DNA from: Streptomyces avicenniae
GTDB lineage: Bacteria; Actinomycetota; Actinomycetes; Streptomycetales; Streptomycetaceae
Length of the DNA: 64,000 nt
NCBI RefSeq assembly: GCF_000719135.1
Contig: NZ_JOEK01000009.1
Coordinates: 124,001-188,000, forward strand
Reading direction: 5' to 3'
Part shown: positions 42,710 through 51,530 of the stretch, piece after piece
Layout of the letters: every line of letters starts with the position of its first letter
How positions within the stretch are numbered: the first letter of the stretch is position 1
Position numbers and translations under genes: made by a program
The notes under the pieces: model-generated
Database searches by the model: none
What the model saw: only the letters and a program-made list of their open reading frames with translations
What the model was told of the DNA's origin: nothing

Positions 42710-43037
42710 CGACGCGCGACACCGGAGAGGACGATGACGGTTCGTATCTCCTCAACTACGCCTACGTCTTCGCCAGCCCGACCACCACAAGGGACGCTTC
42801 CACTGGGAGAGCCCATGAGCGCCGCGGCCCGGCCAGTCGCTCACGGACGTCGCGACGGGAGCGCAGAAACCCGACGAGGGCCCGGCTTCGGGCCCCGTGG
42901 GGACGGCCGCAGCATGGCCCAAGTACGGTCGGATCGAGGCGAGACAGTCAGTGGACATCGTGGCGGTCACGGAGTCATGGGCCGAACACGAGGCCGCCGC
43001 ACACGCCCCGCGTCTGCGGCGGCTGAAGGTAAAGTAA
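42710..43037 (+). pseudogene. Possible decayed coding region next to the CRISPR leader
   Basis: No single frame is open with good codon use, but high third-position GC moves between frames: first MTTRDTGEDDDGSYLLNYAY, then a shifted frame ending FHWESP-stop at an ATGA, then a third part reading QSLTDVATGAQKPDEGPASG and on to VTESWAEHEAAAHAPRLRR ending at the TAA at 43035. I do not recognise the protein. The last part could also be a short gene from GTG 42897 (46 codons). Interpretation as a broken gene is tentative. Confidence 0.3.
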
Positions 43038-43081
43038 GTAAAATCCCGTACCCCCGCCCGTGAACCCGCAGGTCAACTACT
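43026..43081 (+). promoter_or_regulatory. Putative CRISPR leader
   Basis: The stretch immediately before the first repeat is unusually A-rich for this genome (AAGGTAAAGTAAGTAAAAT) and is followed by GCAGGTCAACTACT. It lies at the intact end of the array, opposite the degenerate terminal repeat, so it is the probable leader with the pre-crRNA promoter and spacer-insertion site. Confidence 0.5.
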
Positions 43082-43781
43082 CTCCTCCCCGCACGCGCGG
43101 GGTTGTTCCCGAAATACGTAACGAAATTCCCTGCGCGCAGTGCTCCTCCCCGCACGCGCGGGGTTGTTCCCGGCTCGACAGCATGTACGCCGCCGCCGTC
43201 GCCCTCCTCCCCGCACGCGCGGGGTTGTTCCCCTGTGCACGCGGTGCGCCGCCCAGCGCCACGACTCCTCCCCGCACGCGCGGGGTTGTTCCCAGCCGCT
43301 GGATCGGCTGGTCCAGCGCCGAAGCCTCCTCCCCGCACGCGCGGGGTTGTTCCCGGGTCGGGGTGGCGCCCGCCCGGCTGGAGGCGCTCCTCCCCGCACG
43401 CGCGGGGTTGTTCCCTGCCAGACCCGGTTCACCGCGGCGTTCCACGGCTCCTCCCCGCACGTGCGGGGTTATTCCCGGTGATCTCGGGGTTCGGGTCGCG
43501 GCGCGGCGCTCCTCCCCGCACGTGCGGGGTTGTTCCCAGTCCGCCGGGAGCCGGGTGGGGCGTGTCGTCCTCCTCCCCGCACGTGCGGGGTTATTCCCGG
43601 TTGGGTAGCGGACGCCGTCCCAGGTTCCGACTCCTCCCCGCACACGCGGGGTTGTTCCCGTCGCTCAGGCAAGCTTCACGACCTACGTGCGCTCCTCCCC
43701 GCACGCGCGGGGTTGTTCCCAGTCCGCCGGGAGCCGGGTGGGGCGTGTCGTCCTCCTCCCCGCACGCGCAGGGCTGCCCCC
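43082..43781 (+). CRISPR. Type I-E-like CRISPR array, 12 repeats and 11 spacers
   Basis: The 29-bp repeat starts CTCCTCCCCGCACGCGCGGG and ends GTTGTTCCC; the CCCCGC...GCGGGG palindrome is that of type I-E repeats. Repeats start at 43082 and every 61 bp after, so all 11 spacers are exactly 32 bp. Repeats 1-6 and 11 are identical; 7 and 9 carry CACGTG and TTATTCCC, 8 carries CACGTG, 10 carries CACACG, and 12 is degenerate (GCAGGGCTGCCCCC), marking the old end. Spacer 8 (43538-43569) and spacer 11 (43721-43752) are identical. No cas gene lies in the window. Confidence 0.97.
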
Positions 43782-43886
43782 GGGTCATCGGGGCGATAGA
43801 ACCTGTGGTTGATATGCCGCGGGTGACCACGGGCGCCGACCTGGCCGCAGCTTGTGCCTACGGCAGAAGGACGGTTCAATCGCCGA

Positions 43887-44747
43887 ATGGCTGGGACTGA
43901 CATCGACCTGGGAGTCGTGACGGCGCCGTCGGGAGTCCTCGTGCTGGGGATGGCGTCGTGGATCGACTTCTGGCCGCAGGTGGGCCGACCGCTGTCCGAG
44001 CGCGCGAGTGCCGCCGCGGCGATCGGCGGCGGACACGTCCATGACGGGGACTGTGAGATGGTCGCGGTTCGCGCCGCCGACGACAGGCCGTTGACGGTGC
44101 GGGCCAGCACGGCGGCGTCGCCCTTCGACGCGGGACCGACCATCGCGGTCCTGGAGGTCGATCTCGGTCTGCCGTGGGTCGGCCCCCCGGGCGACGAACC
44201 GGTCGTCCTCGGTGACCTGCCGGTCGATCGTTGCGGCATGGTGCTCGGGGACGCGCTTGCCCTGGACTCCTGGACCGGGGACGACCACCCCTCGACCGAC
44301 GGCCTTGCCGACGTCACCTACTGGGGAGGCCACGCGGAGGCCGCCCGTCGTCGGTTCGGCGGGGAACTGATCCGGCGGGACGGCGGTGAGGTGCGAGGGT
44401 GGCTCGACCTTCCGCTCGACGCCGCGAAGAAGCTCGGCGACTCCCTCAACTCCTGGGTGGGCGACGCGCAGGGCCGGGGCGTCATGGTGGCGGTCGATGA
44501 GCACACCGACTTCCACCGCTTCCACCGCGCGGGCGCGACCCACCCGCTCGGGATCGGTGCCGTCGTGGTCGCCGACCGCCCGGTTCTGGGGATCGCCTGG
44601 GACAGCGGCGACCACTCGATGCGGCATCGCGGCGAACGCGACGAAGGACACGTCTATCCCGTGACCCTTCAGCGCGGCCCCACGGGTCGGACGACGATGC
44701 GCTGGACGATCCCGCCCTACGTGCCAGGCGACGACGACGCGGAGTGA
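43887..44747 (+). CDS. Hypothetical protein
   Basis: A 286-residue soluble protein with good actinomycete codon use and no transmembrane segment. It is mostly beta-strand in appearance with many Gly-Asp pairs (GGHVHDGDCEMVAV, LVLGDLPVDRCGMVLGDALALDSW, GAVVVADRPVLGIAWDSGDHS) and ends RTTMRWTIPPYVPGDDDAE. I recognise no family. The start is uncertain: ATG 43887 lacks a clear ribosome site and a GTG at 43854 is in frame. It begins about 100 bp beyond the last CRISPR repeat but shows no Cas-like feature. Confidence 0.62.
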   Translation: MAGTDIDLGVVTAPSGVLVLGMASWIDFWPQVGRPLSERASAAAAIGGGHVHDGDCEMVAVRAADDRPLTVRASTAASPFDAGPTIAVLEVDLGLPWVGPPGDEPVVLGDLPVDRCGMVLGDALALDSWTGDDHPSTDGLADVTYWGGHAEAARRRFGGELIRRDGGEVRGWLDLPLDAAKKLGDSLNSWVGDAQGRGVMVAVDEHTDFHRFHRAGATHPLGIGAVVVADRPVLGIAWDSGDHSMRHRGERDEGHVYPVTLQRGPTGRTTMRWTIPPYVPGDDDAE

Positions 44748-44789
44748 TCGGCGGGCACCGTCGTCGCCGCGCGGTGCCCGAGCGGGAGA

Positions 44790-44809
44790 CCGGGCCGGTT
44801 CCGGCCCGG
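44790..44809. terminator. Bidirectional hairpin terminator
   Basis: CCGGGCCGG (44790-44798) and CCGGCCCGG (44801-44809) are perfect complements, followed by a C/T-rich run. It lies between the convergent hypothetical gene and the MBL hydrolase gene. Confidence 0.55.
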
Positions 44810-44829
44810 CCCCCCTCTCCCCCGCCGGG

Positions 44830-45462
44830 TCAGTGGCCGCGTGCGATCCACTCAGGGAGTGCGGGGGCCTCGGTGGCGATGGTGGTGGAGTCGCCGTGGC
44901 CGGTGCGCACGACGGTGTCCGGCGGCAGGGTGAGCAGCCGGTCGCGGATCGAGGCGATGATGGTCGGGAAGTCCGAGTACGAACGCCCCGTCGCGCCGGG
45001 CCCGCCCTGGAAGAGCGTGTCGCCGGTGAAGACGGTGCCGAGATCCGGCACGTGGAAGCAGACGGCGCCGGGCGCGTGGCCAGGGGTGTGCAGGACGCGG
45101 AGCGTGGTCCCGGCCACCGTCAGCTCCTGCCCGTCCGTCAGTTCGCCGTCCGGCAGCCGGTCGGGGTGGGTGAGGCGCCACAGCGGCAGGTCGTCCGGAT
45201 GGAGCAGGATCGGCGCGCCGGTGCGGTCGGCGAGCGCGGGGGCGGCGCCGACGTGGTCGTCGTGCGCGTGGGTGCACAGGATGCCGCGCAGCGTCCGGCC
45301 GCCGAGCGCGGCCTCGACGGCGGCGGCGTCGTGGGCGGGGTCGATGACGTACGCCTCGGTGTCGTCGCCGACGATCCAGACGTTGTTGTCCACTTCCCAG
45401 ATGCCGCCGTCGAGGCTGAACGTGCCGGAGGTGACGAGGTGGTCCACGCGGGCGGCGCTCAC
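44830..45462 (-). CDS. MBL-fold metallo-hydrolase paired with mycothiol-dependent formaldehyde dehydrogenase
   Basis: A 210-residue metallo-beta-lactamase-fold protein with the zinc motif THAHDDH (glyoxalase-II type HxHxDH), [13 protein letters not shown] (second His), [10 protein letters not shown] (bridging Asp) and RTGHGDSTT (last His). GTG 45462 overlaps the stop of the dehydrogenase gene by 4 bp. In actinomycetes this pair is conserved; the hydrolase probably cleaves the S-formylmycothiol product to formate and mycothiol, by analogy with glyoxalase II and S-formylglutathione hydrolase. That role is inferred from context. Confidence 0.88.
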   Translation of the reverse strand: MSAARVDHLVTSGTFSLDGGIWEVDNNVWIVGDDTEAYVIDPAHDAAAVEAALGGRTLRGILCTHAHDDHVGAAPALADRTGAPILLHPDDLPLWRLTHPDRLPDGELTDGQELTVAGTTLRVLHTPGHAPGAVCFHVPDLGTVFTGDTLFQGGPGATGRSYSDFPTIIASIRDRLLTLPPDTVVRTGHGDSTTIATEAPALPEWIARGH

Positions 45463-46544
45463 AGGACCACCACCGAGCGCAGCACGTCGCCGGTGTGCAT
45501 CCGGTCGAAGGCGTGCTCGACCTGGTCGAGGGCGATGGTCTCGGTGACGAACGCGCCGAGGTCCAGGCGGCCTTGGAGGTGCAGGTCGATGAGCATCGGG
45601 AAGTCGCGGCTGGGCAGGCAGTCGCCGTACCAGGAGGACTTGAGGGAGCCGCCGCGGCCGAAGACGTCGAGCAGGGGCAGTTCGAGCTTCATCTCCGGCG
45701 TGGGGACGCCGACGAGGACGACGGTGCCCGCGAGGTCGCGGGCGTAGAACGCCTGCCGGTAGGTCTCGGGGCGGCCGACCGCCTCGATGACGACGTCGGC
45801 GCCGTGTCCGCCGGTCAGGTCGCGGATGGCCTCGACGGGGTCGTCCGCGGTCGAGTTGACGGTGTGGGTGGCGCCCATGGCGCGGGCGGTGGCGAGCTTG
45901 GCGTCGTTGATGTCCACGGCGATGATGCGGGCGGCGCCCGCCAGGCGTGCGCCCGCGATCGCGGCGTCGCCGACGCCGCCGCAGCCGATGACGGCGACCG
46001 AGTCGCCGCGTCCGACGGCGCCGGTGTTGAGCGCCGCGCCGATCCCGGCCATGACGCCGCAGCCCAGCAGCCCGGCGACCTCGGGGGCGACGGCCGGGTC
46101 CACCTTCGTGCACTGCCCGGCGGCGACGAGGGTCTTCTCGGCGAAGGCGCCGATGCCGAGCGCAGGGGACAGCTCGGTGCCGTCGGTCAGCGTCATCTTC
46201 TGCCGCGCGTTGTGCGTGTCGAAGCAGTACCAGGGCCGTCCGCGCAGACAGGCCCGGCAACGGCCGCAGACGGCACGCCAGTTGAGGATGACGAAGTCGC
46301 CGGGCGCCACGTCGGTGACGCCCTCCCCCACCGACTCGACGACGCCCGCCGCCTCGTGGCCGAGGAGGAACGGGTAGTCGTCGCTGATGCCACCCTGCTT
46401 GTAATGCAGGTCGGTGTGGCAGACGCCGCACGCCTGGACCTGCACCACCGCCTCGCCTGGCCCTGGGTCGGGGACGACGACGGTCTCCACCCGTACGGGT
46501 TCGTTCCTGCCGGGCGCGACGACGCCGCGTACTTCCTGTGCCAT
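45459..46544 (-). CDS. mscR: S-(hydroxymethyl)mycothiol dehydrogenase
   Basis: A 361-residue zinc-dependent class III-like alcohol dehydrogenase. It follows the mycobacterial MscR sequence closely from memory: [38 protein letters not shown], structural-zinc cysteines in [34 protein letters not shown], cofactor loop [15 protein letters not shown] and [16 protein letters not shown]. It oxidises the formaldehyde-mycothiol adduct with NAD, detoxifying formaldehyde and also reducing S-nitrosomycothiol. ATG 46544 has AGGA upstream. It is co-translated with the MBL hydrolase. Confidence 0.92.
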   Translation of the reverse strand: MAQEVRGVVAPGRNEPVRVETVVVPDPGPGEAVVQVQACGVCHTDLHYKQGGISDDYPFLLGHEAAGVVESVGEGVTDVAPGDFVILNWRAVCGRCRACLRGRPWYCFDTHNARQKMTLTDGTELSPALGIGAFAEKTLVAAGQCTKVDPAVAPEVAGLLGCGVMAGIGAALNTGAVGRGDSVAVIGCGGVGDAAIAGARLAGAARIIAVDINDAKLATARAMGATHTVNSTADDPVEAIRDLTGGHGADVVIEAVGRPETYRQAFYARDLAGTVVLVGVPTPEMKLELPLLDVFGRGGSLKSSWYGDCLPSRDFPMLIDLHLQGRLDLGAFVTETIALDQVEHAFDRMHTGDVLRSVVVL

Positions 46545-46737
46545 GGGACGGCCGTCCTTCCTGATCCTCGCTGATCGGGTGCGATCCGATCCTCGCATCC
46601 CGCGCCCGCGCCGTGGGGTCGCGCGGCACCGGTGAGGCGCGGCGTCGATCATGGCACTATGAGCAACTGACAAGTCGCGACGTGTCGTTGTGCCCCCCGG
46701 CGGGCGCCGGGGCAGGGGCCGGGGAAGGGGAAGTCCG

Positions 46738-47268
46738 ATGGGCAGTCCGAGCAAGGGCCTGGGCAAGGTCGAGGTGGCCGTCAAGTGGGACGCCAGTGCG
46801 ATGGGTGAGCCGGATCACGACGTGGACATCATCGCCGCGACGTACGCGGCCGACGCGCCGCACGGCGCGCCCGTCTACCTGGTGCACTTCGACAGCCGGT
46901 CGCCCGACGGGACGATCACGCTGAGCCGGGACAGCACGACGGGCCAGGGCTTCGGCTACGACGAGGTGATGACGTTCGAGCTGGAGCGCCTGGCCTCGAC
47001 GTACGCCCGGGTCGTCGTGGGCGTGGCCATCCAGCAGCGCACGGGGCGCAGGACCTTCGCCGACATCCCGAGCACGCGGTTCCGGGTGGCCGAGGGCTAC
47101 ACGGAGCTGGCGCAGGGGGACTTCGCGGCCGTGGCGGGCGCCACGGCGGCGGTGATCGGCGAGTTCGTGCGGGACGGGGCGGGCGAGTGGGGGCTGCGGC
47201 CCGCGCTGCGCGGCTTCGACACGGACCCGGCGGAGTTCACCCGCGTGATGGGTGACGCCGGGGCCTGA
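46738..47268 (+). CDS. TerD family protein
   Basis: A 176-residue TerD-domain protein: [15 protein letters not shown] at the N-terminus, the core [20 protein letters not shown] strand region, a [19 protein letters not shown] loop where canonical TerD has the Asp-rich calcium site (only part is kept), and [22 protein letters not shown]. TerD proteins take part in tellurite and general stress resistance and, in Streptomyces, in differentiation. ATG 46738 has GGGGAAG upstream. It stands alone and ends at a very strong hairpin. Confidence 0.86.
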   Translation: MGSPSKGLGKVEVAVKWDASAMGEPDHDVDIIAATYAADAPHGAPVYLVHFDSRSPDGTITLSRDSTTGQGFGYDEVMTFELERLASTYARVVVGVAIQQRTGRRTFADIPSTRFRVAEGYTELAQGDFAAVAGATAAVIGEFVRDGAGEWGLRPALRGFDTDPAEFTRVMGDAGA

Positions 47269-47282
47269 CGGTCCCGCCGCGT

Positions 47283-47338
47283 GCGCGGGCGCCGGTCACG
47301 CCCCGGCCGTCACTCCGGGGCGTGACGGGCGCCCGCGC
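47283..47338. terminator. Very long bidirectional hairpin terminator
   Basis: The arms 47283-47306 and 47315-47338 pair at 23 of 24 positions around an 8-nt loop (CCGTCACT). It lies between the TerD gene stop (47268) and the end of the catabolic operon (47347) and can stop transcription from both sides. Confidence 0.8.
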
Positions 47339-47346
47339 GGCGTCCG

Positions 47347-48615
47347 TCAGGTGACGCCGACGGTGACGGGGCCGCCGTGCCGGTCCACGTCCTTCATGAC
47401 CGACCACGGGATGCGCAGCACGCGTCCGGGGGCGGCGGGCCAGGGCAGGGTGCGGCGGGCGACGACGCGGCCGTCCTGCCGGACGGTGACGCGCGGGACG
47501 CGGACGAACTCGTCGGTCCACAGCAGCAGCCGGTTCCTGGGCGGCGCGGGGTCGCCAGGACGGAGCAGCCCGGGGGCGATCCACCGCAGGGCGCCTTCGG
47601 CGTGCAGGCGGACGCCGCCGGGCCCGTCCGGCGCGCGGTCCGTCCCGGCGAGGCGGTGCAGCACCTGGTCGGCGACGTGCTTGCCGTCGAGCGCGGCGAT
47701 GTCGGCGGTGTCCACCGGGTGCAGGAGGTTCCCGGCCGCGTAGACGCCCGGCGTGCTGGTGCGCAGCGCGGTGTCCACGAGCGGGCCGAGCGTGCCGGGG
47801 TCGAGGTCGAGCCCGGCGGCGCGGGCCAGTTCGTGGTCGGGGATCCAGTCGCCGGTGAAGACGACGGTGTCGCAGGCGACGACGCGGCGGGCGCGCGTGT
47901 CGAGGTTCTCGATCTCCACGCCGGTGAGCCGCCCCTTGCCGATGATCCGCGTGACGCGGGCCCTGGTGGCGACGGGGACGCCGAGGACGGCGCGGCCCGG
48001 CACCGTGAAGACGCCGTACGACTCGGCCTTGGGGTAGCCGCTGACCATCAGCGCCGTGTCGCAGCCCGCCTCGCGGAGGGTGAGCACGGCGGACCAGCTG
48101 ACGAGTTCGCCGCCGACGACGACGGCCCGCTTCCCCACCCTGCCGTGCTGGAGGTGGACGATGTTCTGGAGCTGGCCGGTCGTGTACACGCCGTGCGGGC
48201 GGTCGCCGGGGATGCGGCGGGCGGGGCGGGGGCGTTCGCGGGCGCCGGTGGCGAGGACGACGGCGCGGGCGCTGATGCGCAGGCGGCCCTGCGGGCTGGT
48301 GACCTCGACGGTGTGGTCGTCGGCCCAGTCCGTGACCATGGTGCGGGTGCGGATGACGGCTCCGGCGGCGAGGGCGCGGGCGGTGAGGTGGCGGGCGTAG
48401 CGGGGGCCCGTCATGACGCGCCGCAGGTCGCGCAGGCCGTAGCCGGTGTGGTCGCTGTGCCGGGGGATGCCGCCCGCCTCGGCCTCGCGGTCCACGACCA
48501 GGACCTCGCCCGCGACGCGCGGCGCGAGGCGGGCGGCGGCGGTGAGCCCGGCGGGCCCGGCGCCGATGACGAGGACGTCGGGGGTGAGCGTGGGGGGAGT
48601 GGGTGTGCTGCTCAT
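47347..48615 (-). CDS. NAD(P)/FAD-dependent oxidoreductase (second flavoprotein of a GlpA-like pair)
   Basis: A 422-residue flavoprotein: FAD loop VLVIGAGPAGLTAAARL near residue 14, GGIPRHSDHTGYG (a fingerprint of FAD subunits of opine/sarcosine oxidase-like and GlpA-partner enzymes), VLATGARERPRPARRIPG, and second nucleotide loop AVVVGGELVSWSAV. A C-terminal beta domain of about 90 residues (RVTVRQDGRVVARRTLPWPA) is attached. The ATG overlaps the stop of the GlpA-like gene (ATGA). It probably passes electrons between that dehydrogenase and NAD(P). Confidence 0.87.
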   Translation of the reverse strand: MSSTPTPPTLTPDVLVIGAGPAGLTAAARLAPRVAGEVLVVDREAEAGGIPRHSDHTGYGLRDLRRVMTGPRYARHLTARALAAGAVIRTRTMVTDWADDHTVEVTSPQGRLRISARAVVLATGARERPRPARRIPGDRPHGVYTTGQLQNIVHLQHGRVGKRAVVVGGELVSWSAVLTLREAGCDTALMVSGYPKAESYGVFTVPGRAVLGVPVATRARVTRIIGKGRLTGVEIENLDTRARRVVACDTVVFTGDWIPDHELARAAGLDLDPGTLGPLVDTALRTSTPGVYAAGNLLHPVDTADIAALDGKHVADQVLHRLAGTDRAPDGPGGVRLHAEGALRWIAPGLLRPGDPAPPRNRLLLWTDEFVRVPRVTVRQDGRVVARRTLPWPAAPGRVLRIPWSVMKDVDRHGGPVTVGVT

Positions 48616-50090
48616 CGGGTCTTTTCCTCGTGCTGCCTGGGCTCGTGGGTACCGCTGCCGCTGTCGCTGCCGCCACCGCTGCCGGTGTCCGCGCCGCGTG
48701 TGGCGAGGAGCCGCGCGACCTCGGCGCCGCAGAAGAAGCCCTGGCAGCGGCCGTTCATGGCGCGGGTGCGGCGGCGCAGGCCCTCCAGGTTGGGCGCGGG
48801 GAGCGTGGCGTGGCAGGCGTCGCGGATCTCTCCTGCGGTGACGCGCTCGCAGAAGCAGACGATCTGCCCGTAGGCGGGGTCGGCGGCGATGCGTTCGGCG
48901 TCCTGGTAGGGGCGCGTGGTGGCCTCGCCGAGGTTGGGCATGCGCGGCGGCGCGGGCACGTCGTCGCGCGGCGTGAGGGCGAGCCCGGCGTCGGCGAGGA
49001 GGCCGAGGGCGTGCTCGGCGATCGCCATGCCCGCCGTGAGGCCGGTGGAGCGGATGCCGCCGACCAGCAGGTAGCGCTGCTCGGGGGACGCCTCGATCAG
49101 GTAGTCGCCGTGGTCGATGGCCGCGCGCAGGCCCGCGTAGGAGGCGGTGACCTCCTCCTTCAGCAGCCGGGGCATCAGCTTCTCGCCCTTGCCGAGCAGG
49201 AAGGCGAAGCCGTCCTCGGAGGTGCCGGTGGCGGTGCGGTCGGTGAGGTCCTCCGAGGTCGGGCCCAGCATGACGTTGCCGTAGATGGTGGGCGAGACGA
49301 GGACGCCCTTGCCGCGCGAGGTCGGCACGGGCAGGACGATCCGGTCCACGAGGGGGCGGGCCAGCTTGTCGAAGACGAACAGCTCGCCGCGCCGGGGCGT
49401 GACGGTGAACCGGTCGTGGCCGAAGAGCCGGTCGATCCGGTCGGCGCCGAGCCCGGCGGCGTTGACGACCCAGCGGGCGCGGACGTCGCCGCCGGTGGTG
49501 GCGAGGGTGGTGACGCCGGTGGCGTCGTCGCGGGTGACGGCGGTGACGGCGTGGCCGAGCAGGACGTCGGTGCCGCGCCGCTTGGCGTCGGTGGCGAGCG
49601 CCAGGTTCGTCGTCCAGGTGCAGATGATCGACTCGCCGGGCACGGTGAGACCGCCGAGCGCGCCGTCGCCGAGGGCGGGGAGCGCCGCGTACACCTCGTC
49701 GGCGCCGATCAGCGCGCACGCGTGGTAACCGTTGGCCTCGGCCTTCTCCTTGAGGCCGGGGAGCGCGGCCAGTTCCTCGTCGTTCCAGGCGACGAGGAGG
49801 GCGCCGGTGCGCTCGACCGGGATGCCGGTGCGTTCGGCGTACGCGCCCAGGAGGTGGTAGCCGCGGGCGACGAGGCGGGATTCGAGGGTGCCCGGCTTGG
49901 CGTCGAAACCGGTGTGCAGCAGGGCGGTGTTGGCCTTGCTGGTGCCGTCGCCGACGTCGTCGCGCGCCTCGACGAGCGCGACGGACAGGTCGTGTCCTGC
50001 CAGCTCGCGGGCGAGGGCGGAGCCGACGATGCCCGCCCCGATGACGGCGATGTCGTGGACGGCCGGTGCGCGGTCCGCGCTGACGGTCAT
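48612..50090 (-). CDS. GlpA-like FAD-dependent dehydrogenase with [2Fe-2S] BFD domain
   Basis: A 492-residue protein: DAO-type FAD domain (IAVIGAGIVGSALARELAG, then SKANTALLHTGFDAKPGT as in glycerol-3-phosphate dehydrogenases, and LLVGGIRSTGLTAGMAI) followed from about residue 415 by a bacterioferredoxin-like [2Fe-2S] domain with CFC and CQGFFC cysteines. The same architecture occurs in GlpA of anaerobic glycerol-3-phosphate dehydrogenase. The tail is a low-complexity Gly/Ser stretch. It sits between an FGGY kinase and a second flavoprotein with ATGA overlaps on both sides, so the three are made together. Confidence 0.88.
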   Translation of the reverse strand: MTVSADRAPAVHDIAVIGAGIVGSALARELAGHDLSVALVEARDDVGDGTSKANTALLHTGFDAKPGTLESRLVARGYHLLGAYAERTGIPVERTGALLVAWNDEELAALPGLKEKAEANGYHACALIGADEVYAALPALGDGALGGLTVPGESIICTWTTNLALATDAKRRGTDVLLGHAVTAVTRDDATGVTTLATTGGDVRARWVVNAAGLGADRIDRLFGHDRFTVTPRRGELFVFDKLARPLVDRIVLPVPTSRGKGVLVSPTIYGNVMLGPTSEDLTDRTATGTSEDGFAFLLGKGEKLMPRLLKEEVTASYAGLRAAIDHGDYLIEASPEQRYLLVGGIRSTGLTAGMAIAEHALGLLADAGLALTPRDDVPAPPRMPNLGEATTRPYQDAERIAADPAYGQIVCFCERVTAGEIRDACHATLPAPNLEGLRRRTRAMNGRCQGFFCGAEVARLLATRGADTGSGGGSDSGSGTHEPRQHEEKTR

Positions 50091-51526
50091 CGTGAGGTGC
50101 CCCTTCCTGTGGCGGCGGCGGTGGCCGCTGCGGCGCTCCAGCGGGCCCGGAAGTCGGCGGCGCGATCGGCGCTCCACCGGGGCTCGTGGACGGTGGTGGG
50201 CCGCCAGTCGCCGACCGCGTCGGCCAGGGTGAGGCCCGGGGTGAGGGCCAGCCTGGCCAGCGCGGCGGCGCCGAGCGGTGTGGCGTGGGCGGACGGGTAG
50301 ATGTCCACCGGGATCTGGGCGAGGTCGGCCTGCGCCTGCATGAGGGCGCGGCTGTGGGTGAGGCCGCCGTCGGCGCGCAGCCGGGTCATGGGGGCGCCGA
50401 GGTCGGTCTCGACGAGGCGGCACAGCTCGGCGACCTGGGCGGCGATGCCCTGGAGGACGGCGAGCACCAGGTGTTCGCGGCGGGTGGACAGGCGCATGCC
50501 GGTGAATGTGGCGGTGGCGTCGGGCCGCCACCAGGGGGCGGCGAGCCCGGCGAGCGCCGGGACGCACAGGACGCCTTCCGTGTCGTCCGCCGCGACCGCG
50601 TCGAGGTCGGTGGCCGCGTCGATGAGACCGAGGTCCTGTATCCAGCGGATGGCGGACGCGGCCGTGTAGACCTGCCCGTCCACGCAGTACGGCGTGTCGC
50701 CCGCGGCGCGCCAGGCGACGGACGTGGTGAGCCCCGACGTGGAACGGACGGCGTGGTCGCCGGTGTTGGCGAGGAGGAACGCGCCGGTGCCGAAGGTGCA
50801 CTTGGCGGTGCCGGGGGTGAGGCAGCCCTCGGCGAGGAGCGCCGCCTGCTGGTCCACGACGAGCCCGGTGACCGGGATCTCGCCGCCGAACGCCCGGGTC
50901 GTGCCGACGATCTCGTCGCAGGCGACGATGCGCGGCAGCCGCTCGTCCTGGAGGCCGAACAGCGCCAGCAGCTCCGGGTCCCAGTCCACGGCGTCGAGGC
51001 CGAGGACGAGGGAGCGGCTGGCGGTGGTCACGTCGGTGACGAACGCGCCGGTGAGGTGGTGCACGAGCCAGGTGTCGGTGGTGGTGACGACGCCCTCGGT
51101 CGTGAGGTTCCGCCGCAGCCAGGCCATCTTGGGCGCGGAGAAGTACGGGTCGAGGACGAGCCCGGTGCGTGCGGCGATCAGCGCGGCGTGGTCGGCGAGC
51201 CCGGCGCAGACGGACTCGGCGCGCCGGTCCTGCCAGACGATCGCCGGGGTGAGGGGGGTGCCGGTGGCGGGGTCCCAGGCGAGGACGGTCTCGCCCTGGT
51301 TGGCGAGGGCGACGGCGTCGATCGGCCGCCCGGCGGCGGTGACGGCGCGGCGGCCCGCCCGGAGGACGGAGGTGAGCAGTTCCGCGGGGTTCTGCTCGAC
51401 GCCGCCGCCGTCCAGGTAGGTGGGGCGTACCGTCTCCTCGGCGATGGCGAGGGTGCCGTCCGCCGTGTCGGTGACGAGGGCCTTGGTGCCCGAGGTGCCC
51501 TGGTCGATGGCGAGGACGGTGGTCAT
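50087..51526 (-). CDS. FGGY family carbohydrate kinase (glycerol-kinase-like)
   Basis: A 479-residue sugar/polyol kinase: phosphate-1 motif LAIDQGTSGTKALV, IVWQDRRAESVC, glycerol-kinase-like DPYFSAPKMAWLRRN, catalytic Asp in VTGLVVDQQAALLAEG, and adenosine-side LRADGGLTHSRALMQAQAD. It is closest to glycerol kinase but lacks several of its substrate residues, so another polyol or keto-sugar is possible. The product would be a sugar phosphate oxidised by the downstream GlpA-like protein. It starts 4 nt after the permease stop. Confidence 0.9.
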   Translation of the reverse strand: MTTVLAIDQGTSGTKALVTDTADGTLAIAEETVRPTYLDGGGVEQNPAELLTSVLRAGRRAVTAAGRPIDAVALANQGETVLAWDPATGTPLTPAIVWQDRRAESVCAGLADHAALIAARTGLVLDPYFSAPKMAWLRRNLTTEGVVTTTDTWLVHHLTGAFVTDVTTASRSLVLGLDAVDWDPELLALFGLQDERLPRIVACDEIVGTTRAFGGEIPVTGLVVDQQAALLAEGCLTPGTAKCTFGTGAFLLANTGDHAVRSTSGLTTSVAWRAAGDTPYCVDGQVYTAASAIRWIQDLGLIDAATDLDAVAADDTEGVLCVPALAGLAAPWWRPDATATFTGMRLSTRREHLVLAVLQGIAAQVAELCRLVETDLGAPMTRLRADGGLTHSRALMQAQADLAQIPVDIYPSAHATPLGAAALARLALTPGLTLADAVGDWRPTTVHEPRWSADRAADFRARWSAAAATAAATGRGTSR

Positions 51527-51530
51527 GGGA

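Noticed and set aside
43060..43900. Protein-like frames running through the CRISPR array on both strands
   Set aside because: The 61-bp period keeps frames open and produces repeated peptides; repeats and fixed 32-bp spacers show that it is non-coding.
43782..44747. The 286-residue protein next to the array as a Cas or anti-CRISPR protein
   Set aside because: It has no Cas motif and its size and composition are ordinary; closeness to the array alone is not evidence.
44830..46629. A single 599-codon protein spanning the MBL hydrolase and antisense-like upstream frame
   Set aside because: Only the last 210 codons show a conserved fold; upstream codons are a frame-shifted copy of the dehydrogenase gene on the same strand, which is clearly coding in another frame.
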